Below, in pieces: positions 35,413 through 45,172 of a stretch of 64,000 nucleotides of DNA. The notes beneath the pieces were generated by a model. It was not told the DNA's origin. It searched no databases and saw only the letters and a program-made list of their open reading frames with translations. Every line of letters starts with the position of its first letter. Positions within the stretch are counted from its first letter, which is position 1. Both the position numbers and the translations under genes were made by a program. Source of the stretch: G963667915 sp965197385 (GTDB lineage Bacteria > Acidobacteriota > Vicinamibacteria > Vicinamibacterales > UBA823); NCBI GenBank assembly GCA_965197385.1, contig CBDANA010000005.1:62001-126000 (forward strand). The letters run 5' to 3'.

Positions 35413-36660
35413 ATGAGTCGCTGGTTTCAGAACGCTATCCCTCAACGACCGGGCGTTCGCCCGTCGCGCCGTCAGGCCCTCCACAAGTTCGCCGATTTCG
35501 TCGGCGCCTCCGCTTTGGTCGGTGCCAGCGCCGCCGCGCAGGTTCCGCAGAGGCGGGCGCGCCCGCCGGTGATTGCGCCGCCGGAGTACAGCCAGGAAAT
35601 CATGGAGCCGATCAACCTCCACGAGTTCGAGGATGCGGCGCGCAAGCGGATCAGTCAGCTGGCCTACGACTACATCGCCGCCGGCGCCGCCGACGAGCTG
35701 ACCCTGCAGGCCAACCTGCAGGCGTTCGACCGGTTCTGGATCCGCCGGCGAATCATGACCGACGTCAGCCGTATCGACACCTCGGTGGAGCTCTTCGGCC
35801 AGCGGCTCGAGCATCCGATCCTTCTTGGCCCGGCCGGCGCCAAGGGTTTGCTGCACCCCGACGGCGACCGCGTCACCGCCCTGGCGGCGCACCACTCCGG
35901 CGCGACCTATGTCGGCGGCTCGCCGCAGACGATGCCCGAGCTGGCGCGTGACGGCCAGGCGCCTAACTGGTGGGCCGCGACGCTCGGCCAGCCGACACGC
36001 CGGGAGGCAGAGGAGTACGCCCGGCGCGTCCAGGATGCCGGGTCGTCGGCCATCTGCGTGAGCGTCGACTACCCGTACACCGCCTCGCGCGACCGGAACA
36101 TTCGCAACCAGTTCGACCTGGGAATGGTCGGATCGCGCAACTTCTCGACCTCCGAGCCGCCGACCGACGGCTTCCAGGCCGGCATGCTGCAGCCCTACAC
36201 GCCCAGCATGACCTGGCGCTATCTCGACTGGCTGCACAGTGCCACCGACCTGCCGATCGTCGTCAAGGGGATCGTCACCGCGGAGGACGCCGCGCTGGCG
36301 GTCGCGAACGGCGCGCAGGCGGTCGTCGTGTCGAACCACGGCGGGCGAACGCTCGACGGCATGCTCGGTACGCTCGATGCGCTGCCGGAAGTCGTCGAGG
36401 TAGTGGCCAGGCGCGTTCCCGTCCTGGTGGACGGCGGCGTCCGCCGCGGCGGCGACGTCGTGAAGGCACTGGCGATCGGCGCGACGGCCATCCTCATCGG
36501 CCGGCCCTACCTGTGGGGGCTCGGCGCGTTCGGGCAGGAAGGGGTGCAGCGGGTGATCGAGCTGCTGCACGGCGAGCTGCGCGTGGCGATGGGGCTGTCC
36601 GGTGTGGCCAGTATCGACGCCATCGATTCCGGCTTGATCCGGCGCGCGTGGAAGCCGTAG
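35413..36660 (+). CDS. Tat-exported FMN-dependent alpha-hydroxy-acid dehydrogenase (paralog 1)
   Basis: A 415-residue protein. A long N-region with SRRQALHKFADFVGASALVG is a twin-arginine signal. The TIM barrel has the lactate/glycolate-oxidase marks: LAYDYIAAGAADELTL, HPILLGPAGAKGLLHPDG, PIVVKGIVTAEDA (FMN Lys), SNHGGRTLDG with catalytic His and Arg, PVLVDGGVRRGGDVVKAL and AILIGRPYLWG. It oxidises a 2-hydroxy acid to a 2-oxo acid; the acceptor is likely a quinone or cytochrome. The next gene is a close paralog 29 nt downstream. Confidence 0.9.
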   Translation: MSRWFQNAIPQRPGVRPSRRQALHKFADFVGASALVGASAAAQVPQRRARPPVIAPPEYSQEIMEPINLHEFEDAARKRISQLAYDYIAAGAADELTLQANLQAFDRFWIRRRIMTDVSRIDTSVELFGQRLEHPILLGPAGAKGLLHPDGDRVTALAAHHSGATYVGGSPQTMPELARDGQAPNWWAATLGQPTRREAEEYARRVQDAGSSAICVSVDYPYTASRDRNIRNQFDLGMVGSRNFSTSEPPTDGFQAGMLQPYTPSMTWRYLDWLHSATDLPIVVKGIVTAEDAALAVANGAQAVVVSNHGGRTLDGMLGTLDALPEVVEVVARRVPVLVDGGVRRGGDVVKALAIGATAILIGRPYLWGLGAFGQEGVQRVIELLHGELRVAMGLSGVASIDAIDSGLIRRAWKP

Positions 36661-36689
36661 CTGCTAGGGATGCGAGGGAGACGACGACT

Positions 36690-37871
36690 ATGGAGACGAA
36701 AATCCGGACCGTGCTGCAGACCGACCGCGAGCTCAGCCTGCCCGAGCGATTCCGCCTCAGCAGCCGGCGTGAGTTCCTGAGCACGGTGGTGATGTCGGCC
36801 GCCGCGGTGCCGCTCCTGGCGCAGCGCCCGCGCACGATCCCACCGCAGTACAGCGCCAAGGTGATGCTGCCGGCGAATGTCCATCAGATCGCCGAGGTCG
36901 CCCGGCGCAACGTCGACCCGGCGACCTTCGACTACATCGCCTCCGGCGCCGAGGACGAGCAGACGCTGCGTGCCAACGCCGAGGCGTTCCAGCGCACTTG
37001 GCTCCGCCGGCGCGTCATGGTCGACGTCAGCGAGATCGACACGTCGCTCGAGCTCTTCGGCCGGCGGCTCGACTTCCCAATCCTGCTCGACCCGACGACG
37101 AAGAACCGGATCATCCCGAACGGAGACCGGGTGGCGGCGCAGGGTGCCGCGGCCAGCAACGCCGTCTACTGCGTCAGCAACCCGCTGAGCTGGATGGACG
37201 AGCTCTACCAGCAGAACCAGGCACCAGTCTGGTGGGGCAGCACGCTCGGCCACAGCTCGCGGCAGCTGGCGCAGAACTGGGCGCGGCAGAGCGAGGAGGC
37301 GGGGGCAACGGCGCTCGCCGTCACCGTCGATCATCCGTACACCCCGAACCGCGATCGGAACATCCGAAATGGCTACGGCAGTTACGGGGCCGGCGTCCTC
37401 CGCCCGACCACCCCGAGCCTGACCTGGGACCACCTGGAGTGGATGCGCAGCGGCTCCAGCCTGCCGCTCGTCGTAAAAGGCATCCTGACCGGTGAGGACG
37501 CTGAGCTGGCGGTCGAGCATGGCGCGCAGGCGATTATCGTGTCGAATCATGGCGGCCGGACACTCGACGGCACCCTGCCGACCTTGATGGCGCTGCCGGA
37601 GGTGGTCGACGCGGTCGGTGGGCGCATCCCGGTGCTGCTCGACGGCGGCATCCGCCGCGGTGCCGACATCCTCAAGGCGCTCGCCCTCGGCGCGACCGCC
37701 ATCCTCGTGGGCCGCGCCTACGTCTGGGGGCTGGCCGCCTTCGGCCAGGTCGGTGTGCAGCGCGTCGTCGAGATGCTGCACGGCGAGTTCGAGGTCTCGA
37801 TGGGGCTGGCCGGCATGCCCGACCTCGCGTCGATCAGCCGCGACCTGGTGCGGCTGCCCTGGGAGCAGTGA
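36690..37871 (+). CDS. Tat-exported FMN-dependent alpha-hydroxy-acid dehydrogenase (paralog 2)
   Basis: A 393-residue paralog of the preceding enzyme. ATG 36690 has GAGGGAG 9 nt upstream. Tat signal: LSSRREFLSTVVMSAAAVPL. Barrel motifs: FDYIASGAEDEQTL, LVVKGILTGEDAELAV, SNHGGRTLDGTLPTL, PVLLDGGIRRGADILKAL. Where paralog 1 has GPAGAKGLLHPDG this protein has DPTTKNRIIPNG, so the substrate pocket near FMN differs. Tandem duplication with divergence is likely; the two may form a heteromeric complex or act on different hydroxy acids. Confidence 0.9.
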   Translation: METKIRTVLQTDRELSLPERFRLSSRREFLSTVVMSAAAVPLLAQRPRTIPPQYSAKVMLPANVHQIAEVARRNVDPATFDYIASGAEDEQTLRANAEAFQRTWLRRRVMVDVSEIDTSLELFGRRLDFPILLDPTTKNRIIPNGDRVAAQGAAASNAVYCVSNPLSWMDELYQQNQAPVWWGSTLGHSSRQLAQNWARQSEEAGATALAVTVDHPYTPNRDRNIRNGYGSYGAGVLRPTTPSLTWDHLEWMRSGSSLPLVVKGILTGEDAELAVEHGAQAIIVSNHGGRTLDGTLPTLMALPEVVDAVGGRIPVLLDGGIRRGADILKALALGATAILVGRAYVWGLAAFGQVGVQRVVEMLHGEFEVSMGLAGMPDLASISRDLVRLPWEQ

Positions 37872-37909
37872 CGAAACCCAGGGCGCTCCGGTGACGATTC
37901 GATGACGCG

Positions 37910-38941
37910 ATGAAGGCGATTCGGCTCGACCATTTCGGCGGTCCCGACGTTCTCCAGCTCCGCGACATCGACCCGCCCACACCCGCCGACGGCGAGGCGC
38001 TCGTCCAGGTAAACGCATGCGGTGTGTGCTACCTGGACGCCATCATCCGATCGGGTCTGCGCTCCAAGGTGAAGCTGCCGCTGACGCTCGGTCACGAGGT
38101 GGCCGGTGTCGTGACCGCCGTCGGACCGAACGTGCGCACCGTGGCGGTCGGTGACCGCGTGGCCAGCACCTACCGGGTGGCCTGCGGCCGTTGCCGCTAC
38201 TGCCGGGCGGGCGACGGTGCCATCTGCGACAACCGGACCGGCATCGGCGAGCATCTTGACGGCGGCTACGCCGAGTACACCGCGCTGCCGTCGAACTTCC
38301 TCGTGAAGATCCCGGACGCCGTCACCTTCGAGCAGGCGTCAGTCTGCGGCTGCGTCATCGGCGCGGTCTACAATGCCGTCGTCAGTGCCTCGAAGGTGCA
38401 CCCGGGCGAGACTGTGCTGGTGACCGGCGGTGGGGGCGGCGTCGGCTCGCACGCCGTGCAGATCAGTCAACTAGCCGGCGCGAGGGTCATCGCCGTCACG
38501 ACGTCGCAGCAGAAGGTGGCGCAGATCGAGGCGCTCGGCGCCGATCAGGTGCTGCTGGTCGAGGCGGGTGAGAATTACTCCGACGAGATCCGGCGGCTGA
38601 CCGGCGGCCGAGGCGCCGACGTCGTCATCGAGGCGGTGGGCAGCGCCACGTTTCCGTTCAGCTTTCGGTCGCTCGCGAAGCGCGGGCGGCTCGTCTTCGT
38701 CGGCGAGGTGTCGGGCCAGCCGGCCAGCTTCAACCCGGCGCTCATGATCTACAAGGAGGTCGTCCTGACCGGTGCGCAGAGCGCGACCCCCGCGGAGCTG
38801 ACCCAGGTTCTGGATCTGGTGGCAGCCGGCAAGATCAAGCCGGTCGTCAACAAGGTACTGCTACTCGAAGCGGCGGCGCAGGGCCACCAGATGTTGATCG
38901 ACCGCTCGAACTTCGGGCGGACGGTATTGAAGGTCGGATGA
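37910..38941 (+). CDS. zinc-dependent medium-chain alcohol dehydrogenase
   Basis: A 343-residue MDR enzyme. Catalytic-zinc Cys in ACGVCYLD, LGHEVAGVV with His-Glu, the structural zinc loop CGRCRYCRAGDGAIC, the NAD(P)-binding VTGGGGGVGSHAVQISQLAG and FVGEVSGQPASFN. It interconverts an alcohol and an aldehyde or ketone in the cytosol. It overlaps the molybdo-hydroxylase large subunit by ATGA, so it belongs to that operon; its product (an aldehyde) could be the substrate of the hydroxylase. Confidence 0.9.
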   Translation: MKAIRLDHFGGPDVLQLRDIDPPTPADGEALVQVNACGVCYLDAIIRSGLRSKVKLPLTLGHEVAGVVTAVGPNVRTVAVGDRVASTYRVACGRCRYCRAGDGAICDNRTGIGEHLDGGYAEYTALPSNFLVKIPDAVTFEQASVCGCVIGAVYNAVVSASKVHPGETVLVTGGGGGVGSHAVQISQLAGARVIAVTTSQQKVAQIEALGADQVLLVEAGENYSDEIRRLTGGRGADVVIEAVGSATFPFSFRSLAKRGRLVFVGEVSGQPASFNPALMIYKEVVLTGAQSATPAELTQVLDLVAAGKIKPVVNKVLLLEAAAQGHQMLIDRSNFGRTVLKVG

Positions 38942-41388
38942 CTGCCGCCCGAACATGGATCGGCCAGAGCATTCCGCGCCATGAGGATGCGCGGCTGCTG
39001 ACCGGCCGCGGCACCTTCGTCGACGACCTCCAGATTCCGAACGTCCATCATGCGGCGATCCTCCGCAGTCCGCACGCCCACGCCAGGATCGCGCGCGTCG
39101 ATCTCCGCAAGGCACTCGCTCTCGCCGGCGTCGTCGGCGGCCTGACCGGGCGGGATGTCGCCGAGCGGACGAAGCCCTTCTCCGTCGTGGCGACCTCGCC
39201 GATGCGCTACTACTGCATGGCGACCGACAAAGCCCGCTACGTCGGTGAGCCGGTGGCGGCGATCGTGGCGCGCGACCGCTACATTGCCGAGGATGCGCTC
39301 GACCTGATCGAGGTCGACTACGAGCCGCTGCAGGCGGTCGTCGATCCGGAGCGCGCGCTTGAGCCTGACGCACCGCGGCTGCACGACGAGGTGCCGGGCA
39401 ACCTCGCCTGTCACCGACTGCTCAGCTATGGCGACGTCGACGCCGCGTTCGCCGAGGCGGACCAGGTGATCCGCGAGCGGCTGAGCTTCCCGCGCTACAC
39501 CTCGATGCCGCTCGAGACATTCGCCGTCGTCGGCCGCTACGATCCGTTCGGCAAGGCGCTCACCATCTGGTCGAACTTCATGGGGCCGTTCATCATGCAC
39601 CCCATCACGGCCAGAGCGCTCGGCGTGCCGGAGAACAAGCTGCGTTTCATCGTGCCGCCAGACATCGGCGGCAGCTTCGGCATCAAGACCAGCATCTATC
39701 CGTACCTCACGCTCATCGGGCTGCTGTCGATGCGCGTCGACGTGCCGGTCAAATGGATAGAAGACCGGCGCGAGCACCTCCTGGCCAGCTCATGTCAGAC
39801 CGACCGGGTGAGCTACCGCGAGGTCGCCGTGAAGCAGGACGGGACGATCCTCGGCGTCAGGACGAAGGTGGTCGACAATGTCGGCGCCTATCTCCGCACG
39901 CCGGAGCCGGCCACGACGTTCCGGTCGATCGGCAACATCGTCGGCCCGTACCGCGTGAAGAACTTCCAGCTCGACGCGCACGTTGTCGTCACGAACAAGT
40001 GTCCGACCGGGCCGAACCGGGGCTACGGCTGTCAGCATTACTACTTCGAGCAGGAGCGGCTGATGGACAAGGTGGCCGCGACGCTCGACCTCGACCCGGC
40101 GGAGGTACGGCGCCGCAACTTCATCCAGGCCGACGAGTTTCCCTACACGACGCCGAGCGGCGGCATCTACGACAGTGGCGACTACCCGAAGGCGTTTGAG
40201 ATGGCGCTCGAGATCTTCGGCTATGAGGCGTTGCGGGTGCGGCAGGCGGAGGCGCGCGGGGCGGGCCGGTTGTTCGGCATCGGCATGGCCACCGGCGTCG
40301 ATCCGTCGGTGTCGAACATGGGTTACCTGACGGTGGCGCTCGATCCGGAGGTGCGACGGCACCCCGACTACCTGCCCAAGTCGGGCGCGGCCGAGACGGC
40401 GACCGTTAAGATCGATCCGCTCGGCCAGGTCACCGTCTTCCTGACCACGACGCCGCAGGGGCAGGGGCACGAGACGACCCTGGCGCAGGTTGCCGCCGAG
40501 GAGCTCGGCCTCTCGCCCGAGCAGATTGCGGTGATCGACGAGTGCGACACCGCCAAGAACATCTGGAGCATCTCGTCGGGGACCTACTCCAGCCGGTTCG
40601 CGTCGGTCGGTACCAGCGCCGTGGCGCTGGCGGCGCGCGGGATGTGGGAGAAGATCCGCCGGATCGCCGCGCACCTGCTCGTGGTGCCGATGGACGAGGT
40701 CCGCTTCGACGATGGGAAGTTCCACGCCGCGGGGACGTCGAAGAAGAAGTCGATCAAGTTGTCGCACGTCGCCGGCACGGCGCACTGGAATCCGCGCGGC
40801 CTGCCCGAGGGGATGGCAGCCGGGCTGCAGGTCACCGAGACCTTCAGCTTCCCGCAGGCGCACGCGCCGGACCATGACGACCGCGTGAACTCCTCGAACA
40901 CCTACGGCTTCATGGCGGACATCATGGCGGTGGAGGTCGATCCGGACACCGGCCATGTCGAGATCCTCAAGTACGCCTCGGTGCACGACGCCGGCACGAT
41001 CATCAACCCGAAGATCGTCGAAGGGCAGATCTACGGTGGCGCTATGCACGGCATCGCCGGCGCGCTCCACGAGCAACTCGTCTACGACGACGACGGCCAG
41101 TGCCTGACGGCGACGCTGGTCGACTACGAGTGCCCCTTCTCGACCGAGGCGCCGACGATCGACATCGGCCATCTGGAGTCCCCCTCCCCTTTGACGCTGC
41201 TGGGGTCGAAAGGAGCGGGGGAAAGCAGCTCCGAGACTGCGCCGGCCTGTGTCGCCAGCGCCGTGGCGGATGCGCTGGTGCCGCTCGGCGTCGAGGTGAC
41301 CGAGCTGCCGCTCACGCCGAATCGGTGCTGGGAGCTGGTGCAGTCGGCCATGGTCAAAGCCAAGAACGAGACAGCGGGCTCCGCGTGA
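38938..41388 (+). CDS. molybdo-hydroxylase large subunit (CO-dehydrogenase-like, form II)
   Basis: An 816-residue molybdopterin subunit: GQSIPRHEDARLLTGRGTFV at the N-terminus, PPDIGGSFGIKTSIYPYL, TGPNRGYGCQHYYFEQERL, TTTPQGQGHETTLAQVAAEE, and LLGSKGAGESSSETAP with the catalytic Glu. The form I CO dehydrogenase active-site loop AYxCSFR is absent, so CO oxidation is unlikely; an aldehyde or N-heteroaromatic substrate is more probable. It is the first of four overlapping subunit and accessory genes, all coupled by 4-nt overlaps or short gaps. Confidence 0.9.
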   Translation: MTAARTWIGQSIPRHEDARLLTGRGTFVDDLQIPNVHHAAILRSPHAHARIARVDLRKALALAGVVGGLTGRDVAERTKPFSVVATSPMRYYCMATDKARYVGEPVAAIVARDRYIAEDALDLIEVDYEPLQAVVDPERALEPDAPRLHDEVPGNLACHRLLSYGDVDAAFAEADQVIRERLSFPRYTSMPLETFAVVGRYDPFGKALTIWSNFMGPFIMHPITARALGVPENKLRFIVPPDIGGSFGIKTSIYPYLTLIGLLSMRVDVPVKWIEDRREHLLASSCQTDRVSYREVAVKQDGTILGVRTKVVDNVGAYLRTPEPATTFRSIGNIVGPYRVKNFQLDAHVVVTNKCPTGPNRGYGCQHYYFEQERLMDKVAATLDLDPAEVRRRNFIQADEFPYTTPSGGIYDSGDYPKAFEMALEIFGYEALRVRQAEARGAGRLFGIGMATGVDPSVSNMGYLTVALDPEVRRHPDYLPKSGAAETATVKIDPLGQVTVFLTTTPQGQGHETTLAQVAAEELGLSPEQIAVIDECDTAKNIWSISSGTYSSRFASVGTSAVALAARGMWEKIRRIAAHLLVVPMDEVRFDDGKFHAAGTSKKKSIKLSHVAGTAHWNPRGLPEGMAAGLQVTETFSFPQAHAPDHDDRVNSSNTYGFMADIMAVEVDPDTGHVEILKYASVHDAGTIINPKIVEGQIYGGAMHGIAGALHEQLVYDDDGQCLTATLVDYECPFSTEAPTIDIGHLESPSPLTLLGSKGAGESSSETAPACVASAVADALVPLGVEVTELPLTPNRCWELVQSAMVKAKNETAGSA

Positions 41389-41837
41389 ATATCAACCTGT
41401 CGCACGTCCTCCCGGCGTCGCGCGAGACGGTGTGGAAGCTGCTGCACGACCCAGCGCGCATGGCCGGCTGGATTCCGGGGTGTGAGCGGCTCGAGGAGTC
41501 CGGTCCGGACACGTACACCGCCACCTGGAGCGTCGGTGTCGCCGCAGTGAAGGGGACCTACACCGGCACGGTGGAGATCAAGGACAAGGCGTTCCCGTCG
41601 CGCTACACGCTGGTCGTCGAGGGGAACGGCCAGCCGGGATTCGTCCGCGGGACGGCGACGATGGAGCTGACCGAGGAAAGGGCGGACCAGACCCGCCTGG
41701 CCATCAAGGCGCAGGCACAGGTCGGTGGCCTCATCGCGTCGGTCGGGCAGCGGTTCCTGGGCGGCATCGCGAAGCAGCTGACGCAGCAGATGCTGCAGAG
41801 CATCGAGCAGGAGCTGCGGCGGGAGGCCGGGTCGTGA
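41385..41837 (+). CDS. CoxG-like SRPBCC protein
   Basis: A 150-residue START-like fold protein, GTG start overlapping the previous stop. Motifs: SHVLPASRETVWKLLHDPAR, MAGWIPGCERLEE, GTYTGTVEIKDKAFP, MLQSIEQELRREAG. CoxG family members tether or deliver the mature molybdo-hydroxylase to the membrane in carboxydotrophs. Its position between the L and M subunits supports the same role here. Confidence 0.88.
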   Translation: MNINLSHVLPASRETVWKLLHDPARMAGWIPGCERLEESGPDTYTATWSVGVAAVKGTYTGTVEIKDKAFPSRYTLVVEGNGQPGFVRGTATMELTEERADQTRLAIKAQAQVGGLIASVGQRFLGGIAKQLTQQMLQSIEQELRREAGS

Positions 41838-42697
41838 AGCCGGCGCCGTTCGATTATGCCGCGCCGGCGACCGTCGACGAGGCGGTGACGCTGCTGGCGG
41901 CGCGCGGAGACGAGGCCAAGATCCTTGCGGGCGGGCAGAGCCTCGTGCCGATGATGAACTTCCGGCTGGTGCGTCCCGCCTACCTCATCGACATCAACCG
42001 GATCGACAGCCTGGCCGGCATCGCGGAGCGCGACGGCCGGCTGCACATCGGTGCCATGACGCGGCACCGGGCGGTGGAGCGCTCGGCGCTCGTCGGAGAG
42101 AAGAATGGCCTGCTCGCCGAGGGCGTCCGCTTGATCGGCCATGCGGCCATTCGCAGCCGCGGCACTGTCGGCGGGAGCATCGTGCATGCCGACCCGACTG
42201 CCGAGCTGCCGGCGATCCTCGCCGCGCTCGACGGCGCGGTGAAGGTCGTCGGGCCGAACGGCCGGCGGACGATCGGCTGGTGCGATCTGTTCCAGACCTA
42301 CTTCACGACGTCGCTCGAGCCGTCGGAGATCTGCGAGGAGGTCATCATCCCGACCTTGCCGCCTGGCGCCGGCTGGGCGTTCGAGGAGTTCGCCAGGCGG
42401 CACGGCGACTTCGCTGTCGTCGGGATCGCCGTGGTCCTGTGGGCCGAAGGGGGCAGATGCACCGAGGCGCGGATCGCCGTGACCGGGGCAGGCCCGACGC
42501 CGGTCCGCGCGACTGAGGCCGAGGCGTGCCTCACCGGCGAGGCGCCGACACCGGCTCTCTTCGAGGAAGCGGGGCGGCGGGTGGTGGAAGCGGTGGAGCC
42601 GGATGCCGACCTGCACGCTTCGGAAGCGTATCGCCGGCATCTGGCGAAGGTGTTGACAGTGCGGGCGCTTAGGCGCGCGGCGGCGCGGCTGGCGTAG
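41834..42697 (+). CDS. molybdo-hydroxylase FAD-binding subunit (CoxM-like)
   Basis: A 287-residue subunit with the FAD motifs AKILAGGQSLVPMMNFRLV and AAIRSRGTVGGSIVHADPTAE. It passes electrons from the FeS subunit to an acceptor. No extra 4Fe-4S insertion, such as occurs in 4-hydroxybenzoyl-CoA reductase, is seen. A 4-nt overlap with the CoxG-like gene shows co-translation. Confidence 0.92.
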   Translation: MKPAPFDYAAPATVDEAVTLLAARGDEAKILAGGQSLVPMMNFRLVRPAYLIDINRIDSLAGIAERDGRLHIGAMTRHRAVERSALVGEKNGLLAEGVRLIGHAAIRSRGTVGGSIVHADPTAELPAILAALDGAVKVVGPNGRRTIGWCDLFQTYFTTSLEPSEICEEVIIPTLPPGAGWAFEEFARRHGDFAVVGIAVVLWAEGGRCTEARIAVTGAGPTPVRATEAEACLTGEAPTPALFEEAGRRVVEAVEPDADLHASEAYRRHLAKVLTVRALRRAAARLA

Positions 42698-42724
42698 TGG
42701 CGGATATCGCGCCCTATTCAAAGA

Positions 42725-43210
<486 letters not shown>

Positions 43211-43241
43211 TGTAGCGCGGGGACGGGCCGAGCTGGGGCTT

Positions 43242-43258
43242 GGGGCGCAAGGCGCCCC
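43242..43258 (+). terminator. GGGGCGC/GCGCCCC hairpin after the S subunit
   Basis: A 7-bp GC stem with loop AAG, 32 nt after the CoxS-like stop and 10 nt before the ligase gene. There is no T-run; it could attenuate or process the transcript rather than end it. Confidence 0.4.
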
Positions 43259-43267
43259 ATTTAGATC

Positions 43268-44797
43268 ATGCCGAACATGGCCACTCTCGTCCTCGACCGT
43301 CACGTCGAGGCTGGGCAAGGGGACCGGCCAGCGCTGTACTTCGGGGACCAGTCGTTCACCTACGGCGAATTGCAGTGTCAGGTGAACGCCTGCGGCAACG
43401 CGCTGCTCGAGCTCGGCGTCGCGCGCGGCGATCGGTTCATCCTCCGATCGGGTAGCCGGCCGGAGTATCTCATCGGCTTTCTGGCCGGCCTGAAGATCGG
43501 CGCCGTCCCCATCCCGACCAACTCGCTCTTCCGGGTCCGAGAGCTCGAGCACATCCTGAACAACAGTGGGGCGAAGGCGGCGCTGACGACCAATGATCTG
43601 GCTGGGCCGATTCTGGAGGTGCGCGACCGCTGCCCATCGCTCGAGCAGCTGATCACCTTCGACGATGCGGGCTCAGACGGCTTGCGCCCCTTCACCGACC
43701 TGGTCCGCGACCGCTCGACCGAGCTCGCCGCGGTAGACACCGCCGCCGACGACCTCGCGTTCATCATCTATACGTCCGGCACGACGGGAGAGCCGAAGGG
43801 GGTCGAGCATGCGCATCGCTGGATTGCCGCCACCGGCGATCCGATCTGCGTCGACCTGATGCGGCTGACGCCGGACGACCTCTGCTTCAGCCCGCTCGAG
43901 GTCAGCTTTATCTACGCGCTGGGCTGTAATTTTCTCTATCCTCTATACAGCGGCGCCGCCGTCTCCATGATGCCCGGCCGCTTCGACCCTGGGAGGACTC
44001 TGGCGGCGATCGCGAAGCTGCGGCCGACCATCCTGATTGCCGTCCCGACCATTTTCCGCCGCTTCTTCGCGCTGGGCGACGCCATCGAGCGGAGCGACCT
44101 CAGCTCGCTGCGTCTCGGCCTCAGCTCCGGGGAGCCGCTGCCCGAGGACACGCTCAGGCAGGCGCGCGCGCGGCTCGGCATCGAGATCCTGGACTGCCTC
44201 GGCCAGACCGAGATCCACATCTTCATGAATCCCGATCCGGCGCGGAAGCTCGGATCGCTCGGGCGCCCGCTGGCCGGCCACACCGTGACCGTCGTGACCG
44301 ATGATGGGACGGAAGCGCCGCAGGGGCAGATTGGCCACCTCGTCATCCAGGCAGATGACCCCGGGCTCTGCCTCGGCTACCGCGGCCGGCCCGATCTGTG
44401 GAGCGCGACACAGAAGGACGGCTGGTACTACACGAAGGATCTCGCCTACCAGGACGAGGACGGCTACTACTGGTACGTGTCGCGGTCGGACGACCTCATC
44501 AAGAGTCGGGCCTACCTCATCTCACCGCGCGAGATCGAGTCGGCGCTCATAGAGCACACGGCGGTGCTCGAGGCGGGCGTCATCGGTGCGCCCGACGAGA
44601 TGATCGGCCAGCGGGTGAAGGCGTTCGTGATCCTGAAGGAAGGACAGACGCCGTCGGACGACCTCGCCGCCGCCATCACCAGGTCGGTCGCCGATAAGAT
44701 CGCTTACTTCAAGGTGCCCCAGGAGCTCGTCTTTGTCGACACGCTGCCCCGCACCGCCACCGGCAAGCTCATGCGCCGCGAGCTGCAAGCCCGCTGA
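43268..44797 (+). CDS. acyl-CoA synthetase, benzoate-CoA-ligase-like
   Basis: A 509-residue AMP-forming ligase. Motifs: FIIYTSGTTGEPKGVEHAHRW (ATP loop), DCLGQTEIHIFM, GWYYTKDLAYQDEDGYYWYV, RSDDLIKSRAYLISPREIE and the C-terminal Lys in PRTATGKLMRREL. The arrangement and the YVSRSDDLIKS variant resemble benzoate- and aromatic-acid-CoA ligases. Next to an alcohol dehydrogenase and a molybdo-hydroxylase this suggests a route alcohol to aldehyde to acid to acyl-CoA, but the substrate is inferred only. Confidence 0.88.
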   Translation: MPNMATLVLDRHVEAGQGDRPALYFGDQSFTYGELQCQVNACGNALLELGVARGDRFILRSGSRPEYLIGFLAGLKIGAVPIPTNSLFRVRELEHILNNSGAKAALTTNDLAGPILEVRDRCPSLEQLITFDDAGSDGLRPFTDLVRDRSTELAAVDTAADDLAFIIYTSGTTGEPKGVEHAHRWIAATGDPICVDLMRLTPDDLCFSPLEVSFIYALGCNFLYPLYSGAAVSMMPGRFDPGRTLAAIAKLRPTILIAVPTIFRRFFALGDAIERSDLSSLRLGLSSGEPLPEDTLRQARARLGIEILDCLGQTEIHIFMNPDPARKLGSLGRPLAGHTVTVVTDDGTEAPQGQIGHLVIQADDPGLCLGYRGRPDLWSATQKDGWYYTKDLAYQDEDGYYWYVSRSDDLIKSRAYLISPREIESALIEHTAVLEAGVIGAPDEMIGQRVKAFVILKEGQTPSDDLAAAITRSVADKIAYFKVPQELVFVDTLPRTATGKLMRRELQAR

Positions 44798-44842
44798 GGT
44801 CCTCCGGCCTCTTTCTCCCTCCGGGAGCGGGGGCCCGTGGGC

Positions 44843-44873
44843 CTCACCCCGACCCTCTCCCAGAGGGAGAGGG
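44843..44873. repeat. REP-like hairpin, copy 3
   Basis: CCTCACCCCGA followed by CCCTCTCCC (44853-44861) and GGGAGAGGG (44865-44873), loop AGA. Same family as the copies at 25341 and 31837. Confidence 0.75.
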
Positions 44874-45005
44874 CGGTTGCGCGTCGAACTTGGTGCTGCC
44901 CTGCGACTCCGATTCGCCCCTATCGTAATGCAATCGGGGCGTGGACGGATCGGCGCGGCATCGGCCGCGCCTCTGCCAGAGGGCTTCGCCTCCGGCTCGC
45001 CCTCG

Positions 45006-45090
45006 CAGGACTAAAGTCCTGCGCTACATTGTGATCGTTGACGGTCCTTGTAGCGCAGCCCTTTAGGGCTGCGTGGCCGAGCGAAGCGAA
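45006..45090. repeat. dispersed hairpin repeats in the 375-bp gap before the gamma-glutamyltransferase
   Basis: GCAGGACTAAAGTCCTGCGCTACA (a variant of GCGGGACTGAAGTCCCGCGCTACA) is followed by TGTAGCGCAGCCCTTTAGGGCTGCG, a second hairpin in the opposite orientation. With copy 3 of the REP-like repeat these fill most of the gap 44798-45172; no gene was seen there. Confidence 0.65.
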
Positions 45091-45132
45091 GGCCTCGTGG
45101 GCGAGCCGTGGGCGATGCCCCGATCCCCGCGC

Positions 45133-45138
45133 TATAAT
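45133..45138 (+). promoter_or_regulatory. -10 box (TATAAT) before the gamma-glutamyltransferase
   Basis: TATAAT lies 34 nt upstream of ATG 45173, and AAGGAG (45161-45166) is a good ribosome site. A -35 consensus is not evident. Confidence 0.45.
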
Positions 45139-45172
45139 CCCCCCTTGACCCTCATCCAATAAGGAGAACCCG